From NCBI RefSeq assembly GCF_025698545.1, contig NC_068571.1, positions 49,075,733-49,139,732 of the forward strand: a stretch of 64,000 nucleotides of DNA, read 5' to 3'. The notes below the pieces were generated by a model. It was not told the DNA's origin. It worked only from the letters and a program-made list of their open reading frames with translations, and ran no database searches. Both the position numbers and the translations under genes were made by a program. Positions 9,801 through 23,900 of the stretch are shown here, one piece after another (the stretch's first letter is position 1; every line of letters begins with the position of its first letter). Source of the DNA: Gossypium raimondii. Lineage: Eukaryota > Streptophyta > Magnoliopsida > Malvales > Malvaceae.

Positions 9801-12560
9801 TTAGTTGATAGCTTTCTGAATCGCACTTTCTTCTAAATGATAGAAGTCTCCTGCTGTAGGTGAAAACTATTTATGTTGAGGGGATACCAAAGTCTTGGGA
9901 TGTACACAAACTTAAAGAGATCTGTGAACAATATGCTGAGACTAAAAAGGTCAAAATATCTAGGAATTTAAGCAATAAAGGCAAGGATTTTGGATTCATT
10001 TCTTTCACTACCCGTGGAGGTGCTGTGGCTTGTGTGGAAGGGATGAATAAATTGCGATATGGAGGAAACGTCAAGGTAATTTCATTGGATGTCTCATTCG
10101 TTTTCTTTCTCTCTCAAATAGCACCTCTTAGAGTCAATTTTGGTGTCAGGTTAAAGCTTATATTGCAAGGCCTCTTGTTCAAGTGCGGCTGCAAAAAAGC
10201 TCTTGTCTAGGACTGAAATTTAGTAAAAGGCATAGAAACAGTGATTGGTTGAAGACAAAAGGTCAAGCCAGGTCTAAAGGCGTTAAAAAAGAGAGTGATG
10301 TGAGAGCAGCAACCGTTATATACAAGTCAAAGATTTGGGGGACCAAAGAGAAGCCAGCTGCAGTTGTGTATAAAAATAATCAGGATCCTTTGAATTCAAA
10401 GCATACAATAGAAGGTAAAAGAAATGAACAACAAAGCATTGCCCCTGAAACTCATGACGCTGAAGATGGACTATCTACCAAGCCCAAGAAAACTGATTTC
10501 AAGAGAAATAATAGAAAGAGACAAAGGAACAGTATGCACAGTAAGAGGTCATCAAACAAACCAGAAGGTTCTGTATTAATGAGAGAAAGGAACCATATGC
10601 ACAGTAAGAGGTCATCAAACAAACCAGAAGGTTCTGTAGTAAAGAGAGAAAGGAACCATCTGCACAGTAAGAGGTCATCAAATAAACGAGAAGGTTCTGT
10701 ATTTGCTGTTTGCGCTACTAAATACAGAGACTCTTAGAGGAGAATTTGCTAAAAAGCTTTATATGGCTTTTAATTCACAGGTACCTCACAAGGTCGACAT
10801 ATTCGTTCTTCTCGAAGTTCAAAGAGCAGATCTTATGTACGGAAGGGTCATGGCAGGGGTGCAGATTCTGTTGCATATAGAATACCAGTTAAAGAGGCAT
10901 ATGCTCCATCCACTAGTGGGTATCCAGGATCAGCTCATGGTGCTTTTTCTGGATCCAAAAGGCCTTCTTCTTATATGGTAATTTTCTAATTTGTACACAA
11001 TTATTTCATGGTGTCACATGTGTTTGATCTCTTAATTTGGTTCTATTTAGGAATCTCATGCCGGATTCGCTCAACCTGTGAAGCACAATGACCAATATCT
11101 CACAGAATGTATCGCACCTGCTTTTCATCATCAAAGGCAAGCTTATGCAGGGTATCTTAAGCTAGATCACTATGAAAGACAACCTCCTGCTAAGTACTTC
11201 AAACCTGCTATTGGGAATGATGCCCTACCTCATGCAGGATTTCTTGAGTCTTCTTTCAGAAAGCAAAGTTTTGATGGAGCCAGAAGGTATTGTTGTGCAT
11301 CTTACACTTCTTTATTTGATTTTGGAGTTTATGCTTCATTTCTTTGTTTCACGTGCTTATAAATTTGTTCACAGGATTGCCAAGTATAGTGGCCCAGACA
11401 ATCAAGGGCCTGTTCATGGATCAGGTAGCATCACCAATCTAGATATCTTTATCATTTGAAGCATCTATCCTCTTTTTAACCCTCTTGTATCTGTACGCTC
11501 AATATTTTTGTTTAATGTACTTTAGTGAAAATGATTGGAATTCTACTTTTGTTTACAAAAAGACAATTGATGACCCCTCTTAATGCCTGATTTATTTATA
11601 TGTATGTGGTTATATATGTGATACATGCATGTAAATATAAGGAGGCAAAACCCATTAGATATTGGGTTTTCAACTTGAATGCCCCTTCCAGTTCCTGCTT
11701 TATACCTTACAAACTTCTTGTGGAAAATGTCCTCATGTGTTGGACTTGCTTTTCAGAAATTTTCAGTTCATTGTGTTAAGTATGGCGGGCACATAACCCA
11801 CAGGTCCCAGGTGTGCGTGCCTAACTCCTTGACCTTCTAGTGAGGTTTCTCATGTGTAGCACTTGTGAGCTACTCATGAGGCGTAGTGTTAAGTGGTGTT
11901 ATCCCATATATGTTAAGTATCGGGGTTTCCTATGGTATTATATTGAAGTTGGGCTTGTCCATCTGTTGCTATTGATCTTAGGTAGGATGCTCAACACCTT
12001 TTTTTAAGGGGAAAAACTGGTAGTATTTTTGGTAATGCCCTACAATAATAGTGATTCAGTTGTTTTGGGTCTGGGATAATTTTATTTTCTCTTGGGAATA
12101 AAAACATTGATAATACTCATAAATTTGTTCATTTTTTTACCTATATTTGTGGTAACTGAATTATCTCTGTTCTTAATGGAATTTGAAACTGCTATATCTG
12201 AATATGTTACTTTTCTATTGTTGGGGTTTTGGAATTCTTGTGATTGGTAGCTAATTGTGAACACTGTCTGGTTACTGATTGTGTCACTGTAGGATCAGCT
12301 TATTCACGCCCTTATGTTCCAAACAACTTGAGCTATGCTGGATATGAGGTCACTCTCTCTCACACACTCTCTCTAAATTATTTAAAATTATGAAACATGT
12401 TAGTGATGCATTTTCTTTAAAAGAACGAAAATGTTGCATAGTTGGCACTGTTCCTTTGAGTAATCAACATTCATATTCGTGGTGCATGCAGGGAAATAGT
12501 AATGGTGGTGGCTATCATAGGTTTAGGAGAGCATACACAGCAAGGCAAGCACACTATTGA
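6813..12560 (+). CDS. Three-RRM nuclear RNA-binding protein (hnRNP Q/R-like)
   Basis: Eleven exons join in frame: 6813-7311, 8292-8719, 8810-8899, 9084-9323, 9860-10075, 10150-10693, 10781-10977, 11051-11286, 11375-11424, 12293-12348, 12492-12560 (2625 nt, 874 aa). The start is the first in-frame ATG (MRRKKSRAKRR, a basic likely nuclear signal). An acidic region of ~230 aa follows, then RRM1 (~243-320, RNP2-like LEIHVGGL, RNP1 KGFAFIQY), RRM2 (~325-410, VLYLGRI, KGFAFLRF) and RRM3 (~420-500, IYVEGIP, KDFGFISF), then a basic S/R/K-rich region with three 21-residue repeats and a Tyr/Gly/Pro-rich tail ending RRAYTARQAHY. Three tandem RRMs after an acidic N-terminus fit the plant hnRNP Q/R-like group (relatives of LIF2 and At2g44710). 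The role is inferred to be nuclear RNA or chromatin-linked binding. The donor of exon 6 was placed at GAAG|GTTCTG because only that phase gives the R/S/G-rich continuation. Confidence 0.88.
10519..10707 (+). repeat. Three tandem 63-bp repeats at the end of exon 6 of the RRM gene
   Basis: Units 10519-10581, 10582-10644 and 10645-10707 each encode a 21-residue version of R-x-R-N-x-x-H-S-K-R-S-S-N-K-x-E-G-S-V. Every unit contains the string GAAGGTTCTGTA. In the third unit this is the inferred splice donor (GT at 10694); identical potential donors lie at 10568 and 10631, in the same phase. Confidence 0.9.
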
Positions 12561-12862
12561 ACAGGAACAAGAACAATTTCATCGTCTATTTTTAGCATAT
12601 TAGTTTAGAAACAATTTTCAGTCTTGTGAAGATTGAACTTTCTCTGTTAATAAAAAATGTATGTTTCCCGTAGGGATTATATAAAGGCATTGGTGATTGA
12701 GCTGCCCTCTGAAACCCATACCATCTAAAGGACTGATGTTTTGTAAGTGAAGAATGGCTGGAGAAATATTTATGTTCAATATCTTGAAATGTTGGTCATA
12801 TTCTGAAGTTTGATCAACTCAAGTACTCAACTCCAGTCTAAGCAGTTAGAAACTCCATTAGG

Positions 12863-12911
<49 letters not shown>

Positions 12912-15900
12912 ATATTTATAAGGGAGGGATAGAGGGATGGAAGCCAAGGTTTAATATCAACTAAGATTTCATTCCAATGGAAATCCTTTACTGAGGTATT
13001 CGGTTAATTAGATTCCTCTATTTATAAATTTGAAGTAAATTGATAAAACTGATAATTGGAGTCATGATATTTTATTAAATTTGTGAGGTGACACGTAAGA
13101 GTTTGGATTTGGATGATGTGTCACTAACTATGTTAATGTGGAGTCACTACTTTTTAATTTGTGGAAAAAAAAAGTTATTAATAAATACGTTTCATTTATT
13201 AATCAAAGTTAAATATTGCCCGTGGAAAGATGCAGTAGCCGCCATCGAGAATGGTTGATGACAGTTACATTGTTCAGTTTTTTTCTCTCTCTTAAAAATT
13301 GGTTAAACTTTAAACCTATTATGATTGAGTTTGATGTTATAAATCAATTAAGCATCAATTCCACTCATATACTTTGCTCTTATACCACTTCCTCAGCTTC
13401 TCCTTTGTGCACGCTTGCTGGCTCAAAGTCTTTGAACTGTAACACAATCTCATTGCAGAGTTGGTCTTTATGGAAACATAGCCATATCTCCCTTGTTAAA
13501 CAAATGGTTAAAATTCGCAATTACTTTCCTACTTTGCAGCTTAACCATAAGATTAACAAATTTGGTACCACGCTTGGCCTAAATGTGGACCAATGGTAGA
13601 AAAAGAATGCATCATATATTACCTTCTCAAGTTCCTCAACAACAGCTTTAGCATCTCACCCTTTTGTTCAAAGAGTTCATCCAAATTCATTCTCGAACCA
13701 CTGCCACAAGAAATAAGATGCACTAGCATACAGAGGAAAACTGAAGACAAAAATAGCAAAATACATAGGCTGTATGATTAGAGGAAAGATACCATCAAAC
13801 ACTTAAGCCTGAATCGATTCTTTGGGGTTTTGCAGCTCATAAAATCCATCATTAGCATGTTCCTTCAACACCAGGTATTGAATTGAGCAAATCAATCGTA
13901 CAAACACATTGTCCTACATAATCTAACATTATCATATTCATGACCTTAAAAGGAAAACCACATCTCTTTAATTTTCTCTGAGGAAGTTATAGGAGTAAAA
14001 GTCTTGTCTTGGTACAAACGAGTTCTAAGGAGTGGTTTTTCGCATGGTCTTGGGTACTCAGTGGTTTCTGTCAGTTTTCACTCAATTCTTCAGTTTTATG
14101 CAACGCTCCAAAATTTTCCGGTGTCAAAAAATGCGAAAATTGCTACAATTGAATCGGAGACATTTAGGGAAGTTAAACCGAGGTTTATGGGAATCGGTAT
14201 CGGGTCGATTTTATACTCCGTAGTTAGCGAGCAATAATTAGTAGTTAGTTTTAAATTAGTTGGGAATTAGAAATTAAAATTTTGAGATATGGACTAATTT
14301 GTAAGGAAATCAAAATTAGGGAGTTACAATGTCTTAAGAGTTGGAAATAACTCTAGATAGAATAGAGGTCTTTATTTGGTAATCAGCCCAAGGGCATAAG
14401 AGCAAATATAACATTAGATGATTTTTTTTTGGGTCGAACCCCTGAGGTTAGTTGGAGGGAACTGTAACCCATTCCATTTTCACCATAGTTGTCATATTTT
14501 TTCTCAAATTTCTTCAATCATTTTCTTTAATTCTTGATTCTATTCGATCCATTTCAGCTAGGTAAACATATTTTCTTAATTAATTATCACTATTTTAATT
14601 CTGTAAGCTTGAATTCTTCACTTTCTTTCTCTATATCCATTCACGTCATTTTCATTCTTGAGAGAGGAGCTTCGATTTTGTGTTTTTTTTTATTGATTTT
14701 ACGTTAGATTCCAAATGTTTTTAAGTTTAAAACAACATTAGAACAAAGAATCATATTTGAGAAAGTTTGAGCGATATCTCAAAGCTTTAGGTGAGTTGTA
14801 GAGTGAGAGAGTGCTGAGATTTATGATGGTTCTTGTTGATTTTTAATAGAGTTCAAAAGTATTTTAAGTTCCAAATCTTAGTTATAATGTTAGATTTTAG
14901 TTTCGGTAAATATAGATTCAGGAGTAGACGAGTGTTTTTGAGTGGTTTTAGGAAGCGGCGATAGTGTCTCACTCCATCGAATTGCATCATTTTTCTAATT
15001 TGTTTTATTGATTTGATGTTGAAAATGAAACTAAAGAAGATGAAAGTTTGAAGGCGAAAGCAAAAGAGAAAGTAATGGAGGCTTAGTTTTAGTTTTTGCA
15101 TTCTAATTTTCGTTATACTTCATGTTATGTTTTCATCTAAATTAATTGTTTAGGAACTGATTTTATGTTGTATGCATTGAATGATTACTTTGGTAAGCAT
15201 CTTGTTATGGGTTAAGTACAAGTTAAATAAATAGAGAACTGTGTGTGTGATGTTGCTCATAGTGAAGCCTTAGAATGGTTAAATGATAAATAATGTTGCT
15301 GCTGGAATGTTGATATGTGTTTGGTTGATAAATAATTGGAAATACATGTTCAAATTTTTGAATAATTCTATTAAATAATTTTAGATAATTCTCGTGTATA
15401 GTTAATATGTCATAGGATATATAGAGTTCTATAAAGTTTTTATATGATGCAAGTTTGCTTAATGTGCTTGAGAGATTTGTTTTATAAGGTTTTTGCACAT
15501 TCTTGAGAAATAGGTAGAATAAGTCGTGTTACACATGCACTGAAGGTTTGTTATAGTGTGCCATATTATTGAGCTTTTGCAATACTTTTAAAAGATTTGG
15601 TTGAATATCTATGTATCTATATACAATTCCAAATTTGATTATTTGGGGCAATGCTTTAATAAAAATGTTTAACAGAATTTTTGTTATGAGGAAGTGAAAT
15701 TGAATGACTATGCTTGCTTCAATTATGTAATACAACTATGTATGCAACGGTGCTGTGAAATGAAATGTGAAATGTTATGATCTTAATGAATACATTATGT
15801 GTTATAATGTTTTAAATATTCTTTATTATTATACTTCTTGATGCCATAGATGATATATTGTTGTTTGGTTCGTATACTTTTATTTTAGCTTATTGGAAAT

Positions 15901-17825
15901 TTGTTATGCACCATTGAGCTTAATGAAAAAGCTCAATTTGTAGATTTGTGTTTCATGTATAGATTTAAGAGGTTTGCAAACGCTTGTTAGAGTCGAGCAA
16001 CATCATTTTCGGGAGTCTTAGCTAGTCTTTTACTCGTAATGTCATTTTAGGTCTTCTTTAAATTTTTAGGCATGTACCATTGGATGCTTTTATAGTCTTT
16101 GGTATATTTCTCTCTGTTGTTTTGATTCATGTTGATTTGGTAACACTAACTTGGTACTTTTCACACTTATGAGGCTTTTATCTTAATTTAGATGTTGAGT
16201 TTCTAATGAATTTGCATCGTGGTTTCATGCTTATAATTTACTTATATAGTCTAATTTTTATTGAATATGCTAATGATGAAGAATTTGTTTGTTACAACAT
16301 TTTTTCATATGTCCAACTTCCTGGTAGCATGTCTATTTTTACCTCCACAAGGACCAAAACACGTTCCTCGAGTGCGATGCAAAGTAATTTGGGTAAGATT
16401 GCTGTTCCATCCTATGGGGGTTGTCGTGCTACTGCAATAGTGCAATGGGCTTGCTCTTGCCACCATTAAGGTTTTCAAAATCGGATTGCAAAATTAGATT
16501 GATGGTTGAATCGATCAAATTATTGATCTTTAGTTTAATCGGTTTGATCAGTTTAATTTGCGAATTTAATCAATTTAATCTTCTAATTGAACCAGTACAT
16601 TACTTAATCTCAATCCAATTAGTCTGATCGATCACTCTGGTTCAATTCAAACAACCTTTCCTCCAGCCTCATTTTCATCCTCAATTCAACATTCTTCCAA
16701 AATGTCTCAAATTTATGGCACTATCGTAAAACTTCAGTTGGGAAATAAAATATGCATGTTTCGCCTAGTAGAAGTAATATTTTTTCATCATGTTTTAATA
16801 TATGAATTAACATTAAACAAATTTCAATTGGTGATTTTTAACCACTCAAATAACTTAATTTTAGAAAGAACGCTTGGCAGCATAGTTATAATTTCAGCTT
16901 ACCAAGGAGGTCCTAAAAAGGACCATGATGCTAAAATGGACCATGATGCTATCTTTGCTAACTGTGACTGAAAACAGGCGGCTTTATATCAAGCTTTTTC
17001 CCCAAGTTCTTTTGGACTTGGATTTTTTAAAATGATTCTAATAGTTTCAAATAATTTTGAATTTTTTTAAATAAATATTTTTATTAATAATTCATTTTAC
17101 GATGGCAAACAATTTAAATTTGACTTATAAAAAACATAAATTACATATATTTAATTGGGTTCTTTTGTATAAAATAATTAAAATACTTATTATATATAAA
17201 ATTTATCAGTATATAATATATGAATTGATGAAAATATATTTATTATTTATTATTATATTGACAATTAAATAAATTTTATCTTTCTTATTAAATTTATAAA
17301 CCTAATACTTATCTCAAAATCCAAATATATTATACTAAGCTCAAACCCAAAATAAAATAAAATAAAAATTAAACCTGTAAAAATTATCAGCAAGACAAGC
17401 CTCAACGGGCGGTTTTTAAGAACTGTAGATGGAAATTTAAAAAATGGTTTTGAGAAAAATGGAGACCAAATGAAAACTAAAGGCAGAGATCCTATTTCGT
17501 TATTCTCATTCCCATAATCGACCCTTCACTAAGCAAAATGAAAATGAAGCAGCTAGTCTCGTGACATTTTAATGTCAAATAATGCAATAAACAAAATCAT
17601 CCAGACATGATCTTTTTAGGTAACAAAAAGGAAAGAGAATCCAGAGCCACAGGGCAAAATAGAACCTTAACTTTAATACTAGCATGGGAAAATCACAAAC
17701 TACAAAAGCCCTGTAACCAACCACTCAAGCTTAAGATTGTTTAGGACATCGAGGGCTATATCAGATGGAAGTCTTCTAATTGACTAAAACTAGAGGTTGC
17801 CAAAAAGCATATAAGTGAGGCATAT
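12561..17825. other. Gene-poor region between convergent RRM and RPS20 genes
   Basis: 12561-12860 should include the 3' UTR of the RRM gene and 17480-17825 the 3' UTR of the S20 gene. Between them no protein family is recognised; the open frames at 13216-13781, 14004-14237 and 16206-16971 look random in composition. A block at 16473-16640 rich in 'atcgatcaaat / ggtttgatcag' phrases resembles a dispersed repeat also seen near 21735-21975. A 16-bp near-tandem duplication (GGACCATGATGCTA) lies at 16919-16951. 17040-17380 is extremely AT-rich. Confidence 0.4.
12866..12909 (+). repeat. (CT)n microsatellite
   Basis: An uninterrupted CT dinucleotide run of about 22 units lies ~300 bases after the stop codon of the RRM gene, a candidate polymorphic marker. 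Confidence 0.95.
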
Positions 17826-19001
<1,176 letters not shown>

Positions 19002-19111
19002 TGTTCTTAACTCAAACTTTTGGCTTCTACTAGGACAGTAAGTCAATCATTTGCAATGAATAAAAACTCCTCGTACAAATTAATTCACAAAGTTCAAAAT
19101 TGAAAAAAGCT

Positions 19112-19344
19112 TTATTAACAATTTGGCTCCTAAACTACACCCCAATTCCCATATAGGTATTTAAAGTGTTTTCTAGAACTAAATTATCAATTATCCTAGT
19201 TTACCCCGTAAAATAATAACATCCCATAAGAATGTGAGACATTGCACATTGATAATTTAGTCTCCACATCTAACAAAAAAAAAAAAACAAAAGCTTTACC
19301 AACATGGGAATTGGGGTATAGTTTAGGGGCCAATTTGTTAATAA
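19112..19344. repeat. MITE with ~42-bp terminal inverted repeats
   Basis: The left end (19112-19154, TTATTAACAATTTGGCTCC...) and the reverse complement of the right end (19302-19344, TTATTAACAAATTGGCCCC...) match at nearly every base over ~42 bp, including ACCCCAATTCCCAT. The element is ~233 bp with no coding capacity. It lies inside the inferred 5'-UTR intron of the S20 gene. Confidence 0.75.
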
Positions 19345-19704
19345 TGCCTAAATAAAAGCATAGGATTCAATAACTAGATTCTAAGTACTAAACCTAAGAA
19401 GAAAACTATCATATTCCATACAACCTTCAAACCTAGAACTATCTAAAACAAAAAATAAGGTTATATGCGACAAAAAGAAAGTCCTTTTTCCAATAAGACA
19501 ATACAATGCAGTAACGTAAAAGGTCGAATTCAAAGGTTAGCGGGTTTGAACTTGTTTGATCGAAGATCGAGCCTTGCAACATATATAAAATAGATAGGAA
19601 AACCTGCTAAGTAGAATAAATAAATAAATAACCAGCATAAAGAAGAATTCTAAGTCCCTGTTGTGAAGCAAGCTTTTTACACATCAAAATAAAAAGAAAG
19701 AAAC

Positions 19705-19766
19705 CTGGAAGAAGGGAGCAAAGGGGAACGTCAAGCCACTGCTGCCTCTATTCTCAAAAGCGACGG
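19705..19766 (-). other. RPS20: Inferred 5'-UTR exon of the S20 gene
   Basis: Sequence between the inferred donor (CAG|GTTTCTTTC, left edge 19705) and a start site estimated 25-35 bases downstream of the TATA box. It includes pyrimidine-rich tracts common in ribosomal protein leaders. The exact start is a guess. Confidence 0.4.
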
Positions 19767-19791
19767 AGGAATGAGATAAAAGCTTTGTACA

Positions 19792-19919
19792 AGATATATA
19801 GGTGCGGAGTGGAGCTGAACTTTATTGCTAGCGCTAGGGTTTTTGATGGACCAAATGCGTTTCGGGTCGGGTTACAGATATTTGACTCAACTCAAGTAGG
19901 AACGTTTTGGGTTTGGGCT
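19792..19919 (-). promoter_or_regulatory. S20 promoter: TATA box, telo-box and TGGGCY-type motifs
   Basis: On the minus strand a TATATAT box lies at about 19794-19800. Upstream of it are a telo-box (AAACCCTA, rc of 19835-19842) and, on the plus strand, TGGGCT at 19914-19919, a site II-type element. Telo-box plus site II is a known signature of plant ribosomal protein and growth-related promoters. The motifs are seen; function is inferred from family knowledge. Confidence 0.6.
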
Positions 19920-19949
19920 TTTTCTTCACAGCGGACGATCTAACATTAA

Positions 19950-20557
19950 GGGTCTGTTTGATTGACGGAATTGATTTTTCGGAAAATTATTTCCAACTTT
20001 TTCAGCGTTTGATTGGCGGAAAATATTTTCCATTTGGAAAATAAACTCCAAAACAAGGAAAAATGGGTTACATTTTAGGGAAAATATCTTACCCTTTCAA
20101 TTTCCGTAAGACATTTTCCGTGCTCTCCTCTCTATCGCCTCATTCATTCCTTCCTTCATTTCCGGTAGAAAACTGCTTCTGTTTATCGATTTTCCAGTAA
20201 CTTGTTTTTTTAATTATTCAATACTTGTTTTTTTAACACAATTACAAATAATTTATTTGATATTAGTTTTTTTCAATTTATAACGATTAATATTGTAGCT
20301 TAATAATTGAGTATTATTATAAATAAATCATTGCAATATATGTAAAAATAATTTAAAATATAAAAATTTATTAATATATATTAATATATGTAAAAACAAC
20401 TTTTCCGAAAAATATTTTCAAAAATCATGCAAGCGAGAAAATATTTTACATGATTCAATCAAACACCAAAAATATTTTCCAGAAAATTTTACAGAAAAGT
20501 AAAACATTTTCCGAAATAATTTTACGGAAAATATTTTCTCGGCAATCAAACAGACCC
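19950..20557. mobile_element. Tourist-like (PIF/Harbinger) MITE
   Basis: A 608-bp element with terminal inverted repeats GGGTCTGTTTGATTG...CAATCAAACAGACCC, flanked on both sides by the trinucleotide TAA (19947-19949 and 20558-20560), the target duplication typical of PIF/Harbinger elements. Internally it has many copies of GGAAAATATTTTCC-like subterminal palindromes and no coding region. It sits ~150 bp upstream of the S20 TATA box. Confidence 0.88.
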
Positions 20558-20602
20558 TAAAAGGTAAAATAATTTTCTTTTAAAAGCCAATTATTTTTAT
20601 TT

Positions 20603-20971
20603 AAGGTAAATTGTTCCTTATTCACCCTAAATAGTGATCTTTTTATTTTGAACGTTCTAAATTTTTTGTTATTTTATTCACTTGAAAAATAAATTGATCA
20701 AATTTGGTCACTCCACCATTAAATGATAACAAAAAGATTAATAGTATATTTTCGCACATTGCTTTGGGATAACCAAAATAAGAGCACCCCTATTTAGAGT
20801 GATTAACAGGTAGCTTACCCTAATTTTAGAGTGATTAACGTGAAAATGCACAATCAACATTTTGTTATCATTTAACGGTGAAGTAACCAATTTAATAAAA
20901 AATATTTTAGAGTTACTAAAATAATAATAATAACTTCTATTCAGAGTGATTAACGAAATAATTTACCTTTT
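20603..20971. repeat. Foldback element (~369 bp)
   Basis: The arms pair almost end to end: AAGGTAAATTGTTCC at the left against AAGGTAAATTATTTC (rc) at the right, and near the centre CACCATTAAATGATAACAAAA against CACCGTTAAATGATAACAAAA (rc). It has no coding capacity and starts ~40 bp beyond the Tourist-like MITE. Confidence 0.7.
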
Positions 20972-23900
20972 CATTTATAAGCAAATTTATTTCATATAAT
21001 ACTAATTAAATAATCTTGACCTTAAAATCTATGTTCTCTTTTGAAAGAGAATCGTTATCGTAACCAAAAAAATCTTAGTACCAAAGAAAAGTTCATAAAA
21101 ATAAATGTAAAAAAACTGGTATGCCCACAAATTTAAATCATATGGACTTACCAATAAAATAAAATATGGCCTTTTACATGTTAAAGAAGAGCCTTTTATC
21201 TTGCTCTTCCTTAATTCAAACATGTTTTCAAGTTTTCATTAGAGACAAACATAGGATAAGGAGAGATGAAATTTGTTTGAAGTTGCATTACTATTGTCTA
21301 CGTCAAGCATGAGTGAATATGCGCCTAAATCACATGTATCATATTTTCTAAAGAAAGAAGCTCTAAATGATATCAACATATAGTTAAAACTAGTCACATT
21401 TGATAAGTTCACAATTGTCCTATTTAGACCATTATGGAATAAAAGAAGACTTTTTCTATATAGAGGCAAAAGATCTGCCAACAAAAATAGAGGCAGAAGA
21501 ATCAGATAGTTTTTCAACCCTAAATTTGACAATTAGGTCCGTACTAATATCTGTATTTTTTTTATCTATTTTGATATTTAAATTTGGTAATTAGATTTAT
21601 TTTGGTTTTCGAACTTGAAAAATATAAAAATTCAATGATGTGACACTCTGAAATTATGCCACATCAGCGCTTGAAAATTAAAAAACTTATATAATCAAGC
21701 GATGACATGATACAATATTAAAGTGTCGCATGCAGTGTTCTAATAATTGGGTTAGTGGTTCAACTGATCAAACCATTAGTTCTTAATTCAATCAGTTTAA
21801 TCAGTTCAACTGCTAGACTAACAATAACTAAATAAATAATTAATAAAGCATAACAATTAAAAAATATACCAACCTTTATTCAACTAGTTCAACCTTTTTT
21901 GCTTTGATCAGTATACTGGTCGATTCTTGATCTAATTAATCTGAGCGACCAGTCCAGTCATGTTACAAGAACACTAGTCATATCATTAAATCTTAATGGA
22001 ATCCAAGATTAGGGGCCAAAATAGATCGAGTTGCTAAGTTCAAATACCAACGTGAATAAAAAAAATTTACACGTACCAAAATGGACCCAATTGTCAAATT
22101 CTAGGGCTAAAAATTATATTATCCTTTTTTAAGTGTTACTTTTATGGTCAATCATTTGTCGGATTTACTTAGCCAAACACTGAATTGGAATCAGAGCAAC
22201 TGAAACCAGCTGTTAAAAGCAGCATCTTCTTTAACAAATCATATAGTATGGAAGATCTTTAGTTAATTGAATACAAATGACCACACCAAGTAAATGTTCT
22301 GTTCAAGTAACAAGCTCATCCATCCAACCATCTCTGGTTCTGTCGCTTATGGTTGTAATCTGCTATGCCAACGCTGTACAATTTTAGTTCATGGTAACAT
22401 GCTGAATACTATAGACTAGGGTGCTATGCTGTCATTTGTAAACTACACCAAATATCGTATATAGCATTGTAGCTTTTATTTAAGAGGGAACTGACTGGTG
22501 CATAGTTACCCTAAATCATAAGTAATTAACAACCACTGCATTCTCAATCTGCTAAGCAATACTTTAAATTAAAAGCTCCACTGTATCCAATTTCAAGAGC
22601 TCAACCCATCTCCAAACTGTTTTACCAGACTTACAGGAGACATTGATCTCACTAAATTTTTGCCCCCTCACTGTTGGATGATGCATTTTTCTGACTCAGC
22701 CCCACTTATTTAATGCTTTCCATCATATGCAGGAGAATATTTTCTTGCTCTGCTTTCAGCGGAATCACCAACTATCAAAAACCAAAGATCATATTTTGCA
22801 AGAGTAATTCTAGTTGGAAAGAGCACAAACAGATATGAATGCGAGAGACTAAGAAATGGTCCACGGGAAAAAACAATATCAATATGAGACCGGTGGTTAC
22901 CCATTTAACACTATTAATATCTTACCAGAACAATGAAACTGACTATAAATTTTGCTTCTAACATACAACTGTACAATTATGTGTCAAAGTTGATGATCAT
23001 CAATGAACAAAGTCCACCAAAATAAAAGGTAAGACTTGACATATTGAATGCGTCTGCGTCATGCAGCAACCTAACCTGTAGATTTTATTGGTTCCTAGAG
23101 TTTTAAAACTTTGTACAAATTAGGAGGTTGATAAGCATCTTCATAGTTGCAGGACAAAGGAGGTAGAGGCTCCCCGCTAGGATAATAATTTGGAACAAGA
23201 AGCAATTATTCCACATTATTAAGCTGGAGTTCTATGCTAAGATCAAGAAACAAGAGAAGGCAAAAGGAATAGTAGCAGTCAATATTGAATAAAGGGGAAG
23301 AAGAGAGCTTGTCAAAAAGTGGGAAACTGATGCAAATAATTTAGAGTAGAAAAGTAAATGAGGTAACAAAGATCTTCTTATGGAGCCGGCACAAAATTGG
23401 TACAAAATATACCGAAATTTGAACCAGCATGCGAAGTTCAATAATGATGACCTAAACGAACTGATACATAGGCCTTAAACTAACTCATGCAGAACAATGG
23501 AATGTTTTAATGATTTGAGGCTTTTAAGTGGTACATTAGAAGAAAAGAGGCATTTTCATATTCAAGAATGGATGTCTTTCAGAAAGGATTATATACTACA
23601 ACGAATTAAAACTCTTACACCCAGGGATCTACCTTCTTCATTCAATGAATAAGCTATGTACTCCCTTTATCCAATCTATTACGACCATATCCTATTACTT
23701 CTCAAAAGAATATAAGATATTGGAACAGAAATGAATAAATAGATCTCCTGCACTCCTTTTACATATTTTTTTGTTATAACTTTCTATTAAATAGTAAGCC
23801 TTTCTATATACCCTAAAAAATCTGGTAAAAAGTAAAACTCCTTATTAGCTCAATTCTGAATTGAAGTTTAGCTATTCTATTGTTCATTTTCTTATTGTAT

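Noticed and set aside
10694-10738. Continuation of RRM-gene exon 6 to the TAG at 10736
   Set aside because: Splicing at GAAG|GTTCTG to 10781 gives an in-frame R/S/G-rich continuation and then five more well-matched exons; reading on gives a short unrelated tail.
13216-13781. Two adjacent open frames of 127 and 62 codons
   Set aside because: The composition is random-looking, no family or motif is recognised and no splice pattern supports them.
21733-21975. Possible MITE with AGTGTTCT inverted ends
   Set aside because: Only ~8 bp of terminal match and no target duplication; too weak for a separate feature and noted only in the intergenic entry.
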